27,650 nucleotides of DNA from positions 1 to 27,650 of IMG/VR virus record IMGVR_UViG_3300030104_004030; one strand, written 5' to 3'. Positions within the stretch are counted from its first letter, which is position 1. Every line of letters starts with the position of its first letter. Below are positions 22,770-27,650 of this stretch, piece after piece. Origin of the DNA: a virus. Below the pieces are notes generated by a model, which was not told where the DNA came from, made no database searches, and saw only the letters and a program-made list of their open reading frames with translations. A program made the translations under genes and the position numbers.

Positions 22770-23498
22770 ATGTTAAAAACAGTTGAATATTCAAGAGGCA
22801 AAAAAACTAAGGGCTTAGCCATAACCTATCGTGCCGGCGGTAAAAACAAGTTTGGAACTTGTCCTTTAAGCTGCAAATTAAATGCGAGCGGTAAAGGTTG
22901 TAAACCCCAGGAAGTAGATAAGGAATATTTAGACGTTATTTGGAACAGTAAACCAAAAGACGGCGAGTCTTTTATATATACCCACTTTGACCCGAAAGTA
23001 TGGTTTAAGGATTTTACCCAGGAAGAGCGAAATAATTTTGCCACAATAAATTATTCTGCGGACTCTATTGACCAGGTAGAGAAAGCAGTTAGAAATAATG
23101 TCCCGACAGTTTTTGTAGCTAAGAAAGATTTTTGGCGAGGAAAGAAAACCAGGACAGAAAAAGGAATTAAGATTGTGCGCTGCCCGGAAGAAACAAACCC
23201 GGACAAAATTTCGTGCATGACTTGTGGCTCTGAAAAACCTTTATGCGCCAGACATGACCGGGACTATGTTATTGGATTTACTGCACATGGTAACCAGAAG
23301 AATAAAATTGAACGCGACGAAAAAGGCGGGTGTTATGCTGACGGCGGCAACACTAGAATATGGTGGGACGAAACCGCTGACCAGGAGCAGAAAGAAACCG
23401 ACGCTGAAGTTTTAAGAAAGTTTGTAAAATCATTACCGCCCAGGACAATATTAAGACACCATATTGCCGGAGATATTGGGAAGGAAAATAAACTATGA
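22770..23498 (+). CDS. Conserved Cys-rich phage protein of unknown function
   Basis: 242 residues from an ATG behind GGAGAGAG. Conserved-looking parts: an N-terminal Cys cluster (FGTCPLSCKLNASGKGC), a central block with ESFIYTHFDP and TINYSADSIDQ, then VPTVFVAKKDFW, then a second Cys cluster (RCPEET, ISCMTCGSEKPLCARHDRD) and the block YVIGFTAHG followed by GGCYADGGN. I recognise this as a phage/plasmid family of unknown function; the layout recalls proteins related to DUF5131 and radical-SAM-like folds. The cysteines probably bind zinc or an iron-sulfur cluster, which is inference. It heads a short unit with its own box-containing upstream region. Confidence 0.78.
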   Translation: MLKTVEYSRGKKTKGLAITYRAGGKNKFGTCPLSCKLNASGKGCKPQEVDKEYLDVIWNSKPKDGESFIYTHFDPKVWFKDFTQEERNNFATINYSADSIDQVEKAVRNNVPTVFVAKKDFWRGKKTRTEKGIKIVRCPEETNPDKISCMTCGSEKPLCARHDRDYVIGFTAHGNQKNKIERDEKGGCYADGGNTRIWWDETADQEQKETDAEVLRKFVKSLPPRTILRHHIAGDIGKENKL

Positions 23499-23686
23499 GC
23501 AATGAATGGGAAGTAGGTTTATCTAGCGTTTTCGATTTGACTACAGAAGAGGCACAAAAAGTTTATCGTATGAGTAATGAAGAAAAAAAAGAATGGCTAC
23601 GCAAACAAGTAGATGAAGGCAATATCAGTATTGTTGAAATCTATAATCCTAAGCTAGATTCATATGAGCCAAATAATTACACTTGA
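23495..23686 (+). CDS. Small acidic protein of unknown function
   Basis: 63 residues starting in an ATGA overlap with the Cys-rich gene and so coupled to it. Helical and acidic (TTEEAQKVYRMSNEEKKEWL), with a short beta-like end (ISIVEIYNPKLDSYEP). No family recognised. It may work together with the Cys-rich protein, as the overlap suggests. Confidence 0.62.
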   Translation: MSNEWEVGLSSVFDLTTEEAQKVYRMSNEEKKEWLRKQVDEGNISIVEIYNPKLDSYEPNNYT

Positions 23687-23702
23687 CTTAATCCCATATA
23701 AT
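23683..23702 (+). promoter_or_regulatory. Recurring box upstream of the zinc-ribbon gene
   Basis: TTGACTTAATCCCATATAAT overlaps the stop codon of the preceding gene. Distance to the TATAAT is only eight bases, unlike a sigma-70 promoter, so the repeated sequence itself is probably the functional site. The usual leader AACTATGGAGAAAACT follows before the start at 23737. Confidence 0.5.
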
Positions 23703-23736
23703 TATTAAGCTTAATTTTTTAACTATGGAGAAAACT

Positions 23737-24111
23737 ATGAAATGTATTTTGTGCGAAGGCGAGATAGATAAAAAGTATAATGATGACGGCGTTATGTATT
23801 GGGATCAAGGCGAGAATGCTCAGCCCATAGCAGACGGACAATGTTGTTTGAAATGTAATAACCATGTAGTTATTCCAGGAAGAGTTGTTCAGTTTACTGT
23901 ACTTAATAAAATATCAAAGCTTAAAGAAAGAGTTAAGGAGCTGAGCAAAGGACTAACTAGAACAGAGCCAAAGCACCGCAACAAAAGGAGAAATGTTGCG
24001 CTGCTTAAAGATGTTATTGACCTGGAAGAAAAATATCTTGATAAAAAAATTCAGCTTATTGCGTTAAGCTCAAGAGATGACGCAGAAGTTGATTTAAAAA
24101 CTGTATTGTAA
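23737..24111 (+). CDS. Small zinc-ribbon-like phage protein
   Basis: 124 residues from ATG 23737; an in-frame ATG at 23725 overlaps the ribosome-binding site and is unlikely. The N-terminus has two Cys pairs (MKCILCEGEI and CCLKCNNHVV) about 30 residues apart, with DGVMYWDQGENAQPIADG between them, a pattern I recognise from short phage proteins of unknown role. The second half is helical and basic (KLKERVKELSKG, then KHRNKRRNVALL). Zinc-dependent nucleic-acid binding is plausible. It is followed by one more small gene. Confidence 0.72.
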   Translation: MKCILCEGEIDKKYNDDGVMYWDQGENAQPIADGQCCLKCNNHVVIPGRVVQFTVLNKISKLKERVKELSKGLTRTEPKHRNKRRNVALLKDVIDLEEKYLDKKIQLIALSSRDDAEVDLKTVL

Positions 24112-24123
24112 GGGGACAAATAA

Positions 24124-24288
24124 ATGGAATGGAAATATGTAGTTTGGGTTGGTGGGTGTGATGATTATTACACCGACTATGCGCGAGCAAAAGAGCATTA
24201 TGACGAATGGGTTGAAAAAGGATATGATGACGTAATTTTACAGGAGATTTGTTTAGATGGAATGGTGCAGCCAGGGGAATGCAAATAG
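24124..24288 (+). CDS. Small conserved phage protein
   Basis: 54 residues from ATG 24124 behind AAGGGGA. The first part (KYVVWVGGCDDYYTDYARA) and the helix-turn (HYDEWVEKGYDDVILQEI) match a short protein common among marine phages, of unknown role. It ends at TAG 24288, immediately before the candidate structured RNA. Confidence 0.72.
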   Translation: MEWKYVVWVGGCDDYYTDYARAKEHYDEWVEKGYDDVILQEICLDGMVQPGECK

Positions 24289-24432
24289 CCCAAGTGTTGC
24301 TTTTATCGAAAGATAAAGATTAATAGAGGCTCTTGCGTCGGCGTTAACCTCTAAGCTCGAAAGAGAACTATTACCTGGGACAGTCCGACCTAAACAGATA
24401 AATTAGCCCTCACTTTTGTGGGGGCTTTTTTT
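24289..24432 (+). ncRNA. Candidate structured RNA with pseudoknot, ending in a terminator
   Basis: A gene-free segment full of complementary pieces. TTTATC and GATAAA (24302-24317) form a hairpin capped by GAAA. TAATAG (24321-24326) can pair with CTATTA (24368-24373), enclosing GAGG/CCTC (24326-24351) and a CTC-GAAA-GAG hairpin (24356-24365). The loop word GTCGG (24337-24341) matches CCGAC (24385-24389) outside the stem, giving a pseudoknot. A terminator follows at 24405-24432. No known RNA family was recognised. It may be the 3' end of the upstream mRNA or a processed RNA; no strong promoter of its own is seen. Confidence 0.48.
24405..24432 (+). terminator. Rho-independent terminator
   Basis: AGCCCTCAC (24405-24413) pairs with GTGGGGGCT (24418-24426) with one G-T pair around TTTT, then a run of T. 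Confidence 0.92.
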
Positions 24433-24436
24433 ATGC

Positions 24437-24511
24437 TTGCAACATATGGGATATTGTGAGATAAGAATATTGAGGGTTAATTGTGATCCTCATTTAACTA
24501 CGGAGAAAATT
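24437..24511 (+). promoter_or_regulatory. Promoter/leader region of the DUF932 gene
   Basis: TTGCAA at 24437-24442 is a weak -35 with no good -10 at normal distance. CATATGGGATA (24443-24453) is an inverted, partial copy of the recurring box. TGAGG (24471-24475) and CCTCA (24488-24492) form a small hairpin in the leader. The gene start is preceded by AACTACGGAGAAAATT. The exact promoter is uncertain. Confidence 0.4.
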
Positions 24512-25717
24512 ATGGAAACATATACATATCAAACTGATGCCGCAGCTAAAGGCATTTCAAAAGAGGGTCAGATAGTCGCTAATAATTGGGCTAACCGACC
24601 GGCGGACGAAAGATTTCTTTCGTTAACTGATCTTATCGACGTTAAGCAAAATAAACATAATCTTATGACCGGTGGACTTGTAGACGTTAAGACCTCCAAT
24701 TTTAAAGTAAGCGCTGAAGAAACCGGTACGGACCTAAAGCAAGGTAAAATTTTTATTGAGTATAAAGATGAAACCACCAACAAATGGTTTAAAACCGAGC
24801 CGACTAATTGGGCTTTTAACCAGGTATCGAGTTTAGGAAAAGCGCCTTCTTCCTATCTTAGAACTTTGCCGGCAACTTTATCAGCTGAAAATATTTTTTG
24901 GGGAATATCTCAAAATAGAAATAGACAGTTTGTTAAACCTTATGCGGCAGTACCTGGAGCAGCTGCGGAAGGTACACTTCACGCAATGACCGGTCCAGAC
25001 TATGGAAGAATATATGATTATGAAGTTGCCACTTCAGTTAAAGAGGCAATCTATAATACTGACTTTAAAGTACCAGGAGCATTAACCGGTAATAATACCT
25101 ATGATCCTTTTGTACCGGTAACAGCTGCAACGACTACATTGTTTGCCTCGGATAGAGATATATTTTTATTCCTGGTTGATGATTTAAACCCAATCGAAGT
25201 AGGCAAGTTAAAGAATGGTGACCCGGATTTAATGTTTAGAGGCTTTTACGTTTCTAATTCAGAAGTAGGCGCTAAATCTTTTAGACTTGGAACAATGTAT
25301 TTAAGAGGCATATGTATGAACCGCTGCTTATGGGGAGTTGAGAACTTCCAGGAGATTAAAATTAATCATACTAAATTTGCCCTGGATAGATTCAGAGATG
25401 AAGTAGCCCCGGCGTTAAAAGTTTATAGCAGCGGAAACTCTAATGATTTAATTGAGGGCGTACAGAAGGCAAAAGCTCAGAAGATCGCAGAGAATGACCA
25501 GGAGATGCTCGAGTATTTTCAAAAGCGAGTAGGACTTTCTCAACGCATGAGTCAGCAAGCTTTGGATCGTCACCTGGAAGAGGAGCAAGAGCCGGCGAGA
25601 ACTACCTGGGACGCCGTCCAATCAATAACCGCAATAGCTCGAGACATACCGCACCAGGATAACCGGTTCGAGCTCGAGAAAAAAGCCGGGCAGTTATTGG
25701 ATAAGATACCCGCCTAG
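24512..25717 (+). CDS. DUF932-type phage/plasmid protein
   Basis: 401 residues from ATG 24512, selected because GGAGAAAATT is just upstream; the frame extends to a TTG at 24416 inside the terminator and cannot start there. The core resembles the DUF932 family found in phages and plasmids: RFLSLTDLIDVKQNKHN at the start, GRIYDYEVATSVKEAIYN, then DPDLMFRGFYVSNSEVG and MYLRGICMNRCLWG toward the middle. A helical C-terminal part (QQALDRHLEEEQEP) ends the protein. DUF932 function is unknown; it often accompanies replication or host-takeover genes. It is a single-gene unit with its own leader and terminator. Confidence 0.83.
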   Translation: METYTYQTDAAAKGISKEGQIVANNWANRPADERFLSLTDLIDVKQNKHNLMTGGLVDVKTSNFKVSAEETGTDLKQGKIFIEYKDETTNKWFKTEPTNWAFNQVSSLGKAPSSYLRTLPATLSAENIFWGISQNRNRQFVKPYAAVPGAAAEGTLHAMTGPDYGRIYDYEVATSVKEAIYNTDFKVPGALTGNNTYDPFVPVTAATTTLFASDRDIFLFLVDDLNPIEVGKLKNGDPDLMFRGFYVSNSEVGAKSFRLGTMYLRGICMNRCLWGVENFQEIKINHTKFALDRFRDEVAPALKVYSSGNSNDLIEGVQKAKAQKIAENDQEMLEYFQKRVGLSQRMSQQALDRHLEEEQEPARTTWDAVQSITAIARDIPHQDNRFELEKKAGQLLDKIPA

Positions 25718-25743
25718 CAGCTGCACAAACACGCTTTAACTAG

Positions 25744-25775
25744 AGCCTCTATTTTTCGGAATAGGGGCTTTTTTT
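25744..25775 (+). terminator. Rho-independent terminator
   Basis: AGCCTCTATT (25744-25753) pairs with AATAGGGGCT (25760-25769) with one G-T pair around TTTCGG, followed by a run of T. Confidence 0.92.
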
Positions 25776-25782
25776 ATTTAAG

Positions 25783-25812
25783 TTGATTAAATCGCATAGT
25801 TGCGCTTATAAT
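25783..25812 (+). promoter_or_regulatory. Promoter for the 25854-27102 unit
   Basis: TTGATT at 25783-25788 and a consensus TATAAT at 25807-25812 are 18 bp apart. TTGATTAAATCGCATA here is a diverged copy of the recurring box. The leader ends in AACTACGGAGAAAATT, identical to that of the DUF932 gene. Confidence 0.68.
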
Positions 25813-25853
25813 CAGCCTAGGCACTAATGCTTTAATTAACTACGGAGAAAATT

Positions 25854-26666
25854 ATGTACGACGCTTTTTACACACGCAAAGATAAACCGGGGGCACAATC
25901 TTTAGTACCACCTCGAGCAAGTATTTTAGATATTACCAGGCACATTATCGACCGGTCGAGAGGCTTTACTTTTGATTATAAAAAAACCGATCATAAGTTT
26001 TTGGAATCAATAGATCAGATAATAGTGATGAACGGGCGCAATTTATACGGCGTTTATACCTGGGAAAAAACTAAGCATCAGATGTGGAGTGATCCAAAAA
26101 CGCACAAGCCCGGATACATGAAACTAGACAAGCAGCCGGTTTTAGCTTTACCAAATTTAAACGGCGGTCATCATTTGGTTATTAACCCCCGAGCAGCCAC
26201 GATTGAAAAAAATATTCTCAAGCCTGCAGCGGTCTATACCTTCAAAAAAAATTTAGATGAATATTTAAATAATGTTCCCAGTCGAGTTAAAGGAGAGTTT
26301 ACAAGCGCAGCTGCCACAAGCTCAGCCCCTGGCAATTTAGAGTTAAACGTAGTTGTACCGGCAGCAGCTCCGGAAGAGGCTTTAAACCTGCCCTGGGTCG
26401 CTAAGGTCAACGCCGGTTTAAATCAGTACGAGATCCGAACCAGTGACGGCAGCCGAACATTTCAGAGTTATAAACACCGGATTGTTTACCAAGATCCGAC
26501 CGGTAAAACTTATCTTGACCGGATACATTGGTGTTTTAGCTCGACTACTTCAAAATATCGCTGCCTTTTTCTGAATGAGGATCGGAAGACAACCCAGGCG
26601 AAGATCGACAACGGAGAGTATACCCTGGTTAATTTAAACCCTGGCAGAGCAGCAGCCACAAGATGA
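25854..26666 (+). CDS. Protein of unknown function beside DUF932
   Basis: 270 residues from an ATG behind GGAGAAAATT. The N-terminal half has KPGAQSLVPPRASILDITRH and IIVMNGRNLYGVYTWEK; an Ala/Ser/Pro-rich linker (TSAAATSSAPG, then VVVPAAAPEEA) divides it from a strand-rich C-terminal half (YEIRTSDGSRTFQSYKHR; GKTYLDRIHWCFSST). Two domains joined by a flexible linker is the best description. I recognise no family. It is the first of three coupled genes directly after DUF932, so it may act with it. Confidence 0.68.
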   Translation: MYDAFYTRKDKPGAQSLVPPRASILDITRHIIDRSRGFTFDYKKTDHKFLESIDQIIVMNGRNLYGVYTWEKTKHQMWSDPKTHKPGYMKLDKQPVLALPNLNGGHHLVINPRAATIEKNILKPAAVYTFKKNLDEYLNNVPSRVKGEFTSAAATSSAPGNLELNVVVPAAAPEEALNLPWVAKVNAGLNQYEIRTSDGSRTFQSYKHRIVYQDPTGKTYLDRIHWCFSSTTSKYRCLFLNEDRKTTQAKIDNGEYTLVNLNPGRAAATR

Positions 26667-26857
26667 GAGTAACACGACAACAACTCGAGCAGCTGCGCCG
26701 GTTCTACCTGGAGGCAAAAGAGCAGCGGAAATTTTCCGGCAGCTTTTTATCCTTCATTAGATCCACCAGGCAGCTGCTAGGCGGTGAAGGGGCTTTGATT
26801 ATTAAAGCCCGTAATCAGTTTATAGTTATTGAAACCGACGGGCATTCACACACATAA
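26663..26857 (+). CDS. Small conserved phage protein
   Basis: 64 residues starting in an ATGA overlap. The pattern SGSFLSFIRSTRQL, then ALIIKARNQFIVIETDGHSHT, recalls a short phage protein with a conserved Gly-x-x-His/Thr end that I know from other tailed phages, function unknown. The N-terminal helix (RQQLEQLRRFYLEAKEQ) is encoded by Leu/Gln/Arg codons whose DNA resembles the repeat downstream of 27222. Confidence 0.7.
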   Translation: MRVTRQQLEQLRRFYLEAKEQRKFSGSFLSFIRSTRQLLGGEGALIIKARNQFIVIETDGHSHT

Positions 26858-26877
26858 CCAAAGAAGGAGTTTTAAGA

Positions 26878-27102
26878 ATGAAAAGTAAATTCGAAGAATA
26901 TTTAAATAACCAGGGCTTTGCAGATACTAGAACGCCCAGGATCAGCGCAGCCCTCGAGCAGCTGCATGGGGCTATATGCTACCTGGACACATTCAACCTG
27001 GCGCTGCTTAAAAAGTATTATCCGGAGGCAATACCGCTTGCCCGTAAATATGCGAAACACTACCCGGTTGATAATCAACTAACTTGCAAACATTACGATT
27101 AA
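26878..27102 (+). CDS. Small helical protein of unknown function
   Basis: 74 residues from ATG 26878 behind AAGGAG. Helical, with RISAALEQLHGAICYLDTFN and ALLKKYYPEAIPLARKYAKH; one Cys near the middle and one near the end. Last gene of the unit; a terminator follows 24 bases after the stop. No family recognised. Confidence 0.65.
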   Translation: MKSKFEEYLNNQGFADTRTPRISAALEQLHGAICYLDTFNLALLKKYYPEAIPLARKYAKHYPVDNQLTCKHYD

Positions 27103-27125
27103 TAAACCGAAAACTTTTAATAATT

Positions 27126-27153
27126 AAGCCCGTTTTAGTACGGGCTTTTTTTT
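27126..27153 (+). terminator. Rho-independent terminator closing the right arm
   Basis: AAGCCCGT (27126-27133) pairs with ACGGGCTT (27140-27147) around TTTAGT, then a run of T. Confidence 0.93.
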
Positions 27154-27221
27154 GCCTTTTTAATAGTTAAACACGCCGAGGACCGCCGCCCAGGAGCAGC
27201 TCCAAACGTACCGGCAGCCGC

Positions 27222-27309
27222 AGATCCTGGCGCAGCTGCACCGGTTTCTGGTCCAGATCCTGGCGCAGCTCAGCGCAGATCCTGGCTAGATCCTGGCGCA
27301 GCTGCACCG
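27222..27309 (+). repeat. GC-rich repeats with 11-bp spacing
   Basis: AGATCCTGGC starts at 27222, 27255, 27277 and 27288, so the intervals are 33, 22 and 11 bp. Three copies continue as GCGCAGCT, two of them as CAGCTGCACCG. A partial copy (GCAGCTGCACCGGTTT) lies at 27342, and a related pair (GGTCCTGG) at 27472 and 27483 is again 11 bp apart. There is no frame with a start codon. The region 27154-27650 holds no gene that I can support. Confidence 0.8.
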
Positions 27310-27377
27310 AGAACCGGGAATAAAGCAGCGTTAATTTTGATGCAGCTGCACCGGTTTTTTTATTCAGGAGTTTTCGT

Positions 27378-27424
27378 TTTATGTTTCCGGATCAACATAA
27401 TTTATGTTTCTCAATCGACATAAA
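27378..27424 (+). repeat. Tandem pair of dyads, operator-like
   Basis: Two adjacent units of 23 and 24 bp, both beginning TTTATGTTTC. Unit 1 (27378-27400) has arms TTATGTT and AACATAA; unit 2 (27401-27424) has arms TTTATGT and ACATAAA. Such side-by-side palindromes of equal spacing are typical of repressor or recombinase binding sites. Confidence 0.68.
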
Positions 27425-27510
27425 CCCCAGGACCTAGCGCAGCTGCTTGCGGTCTTTGGTCCACGTTTACCGGTCCTGGAGCGGTCCTGGTGGCGTGGTT
27501 GATGTTTAGG

Positions 27511-27535
27511 GACCCCCGTTTATCGGGTCAAGTTT
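27511..27535 (+). terminator. Possible terminator hairpin
   Basis: GACCC (27511-27515) pairs with GGGTC (27525-27529), the stem extended inward by CG/CG across a one-base bulge, followed by AAGTTTTT. No gene is seen upstream, so it may end an unseen transcript or be part of the repeat region. Confidence 0.4.
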
Positions 27536-27650
27536 TTAAGGCTTAAAACGGCGGTTTCCGATCCCAGGTTCGAGCGGCGCGGTTGTTGGCTACGCTTGCA
27601 AGGGCCATGTTTTTCACGAATAATTACCAGAAAAATCATATGAATGTTTC

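Noticed and set aside
24416-24511. N-terminal extension of the DUF932 protein from a TTG
   Set aside because: The extension runs through the terminator stem and the leader; the ATG at 24512 has a good ribosome-binding site.
27167-27289. Start-less plus-strand frame reading Leu/Gln/Ala-rich (QILAQLHRF, then LVQILAQL)
   Set aside because: It has no start codon or ribosome-binding site and follows a terminator. The words resemble the N-terminal helix of the 26663 gene, so it may be a decayed copy, but it cannot be called a gene.
27222-27309. Repeat array as a CRISPR
   Set aside because: Repeat starts are only 11-33 bp apart with no unique spacers of regular size, and no cas genes are present.
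27404-27502. 32-codon ATG frame through the second dyad
   Set aside because: No ribosome-binding site, overlaps the palindromic pair, and length is within chance.
27555-27600. GGTTCGAG resembling a tRNA T-loop or attachment site
   Set aside because: The flanking bases do not form the 5-bp T stem on either strand, and no D or anticodon arm can be placed upstream; no tRNA was found anywhere in the window.

Overview
The window is a contiguous piece of a tailed double-stranded DNA phage (Caudoviricetes), most likely a marine podovirus-type phage of an alphaproteobacterial-like host. This rests on the recognisable protein types (glycine-rich late virion proteins, a phage-type PolA, an AEP primase, many tiny conserved phage proteins), on genes packed end to end with 1-4 nt overlaps, and on moderately AT-rich DNA. 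Host and family names are inference. No terminase, portal, major capsid, lysis enzyme, integrase or RNA polymerase gene is visible, so this is only part of the genome.

Layout. (1) 1-10104, plus strand: four large late virion genes (the first cut by the window edge), linked by stop/start overlaps and probably encoding distal-tail or internal/ejection proteins. The third carries five exact-length 33-residue repeats. A 28-codon amphipathic basic peptide gene (10101-10187) hangs on the end. (2) 10168-11616, minus strand: an SNF2-type helicase, the only minus-strand gene. It is fired from a promoter that physically overlaps the opposite promoter for the replication genes. (3) 11704-18725, plus strand: a replication operon with a conserved phage protein, an SSB-like protein with an acidic DDNVPF tip, an AEP primase, a small conserved protein, a stand-alone sigma-region-4-like helix-turn-helix protein, a UvrD-type helicase, a DUF6378-like protein and a family A DNA polymerase with leucine at the position-762 equivalent. 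A strong terminator follows. (4) 18785-27153: a right arm of about 21 mostly tiny genes in short transcription units, most with their own promoter, leader and terminator. (5) 27154-27650: gene-free, GC-rich, repetitive DNA.

How it works together. SSB, primase, helicases and polymerase give a self-contained replisome without a visible DnaB-type helicase. The right arm looks like an early/host-takeover region. Many of its units carry the same pseudo-palindromic box (near TGACTTTATCCYATATAA), in either orientation, next to a stereotyped ribosome-binding leader (near AACTAYGGAGAAAA). A ribbon-helix-helix-like protein encoded at the head of this arm is a plausible regulator.

The most unusual non-coding signals are a GTAAC iteron cluster with AT-rich DNA (21288-21450, possible origin), a pseudoknotted RNA candidate ending in a terminator (24289-24432), a promoter-to-terminator small RNA unit (19580-19647), a long structured leader (20733-20839), an array with 11-bp spacing (27222-27309, echoed at 27472-27490) and a tandem pair of dyads (27378-27424).
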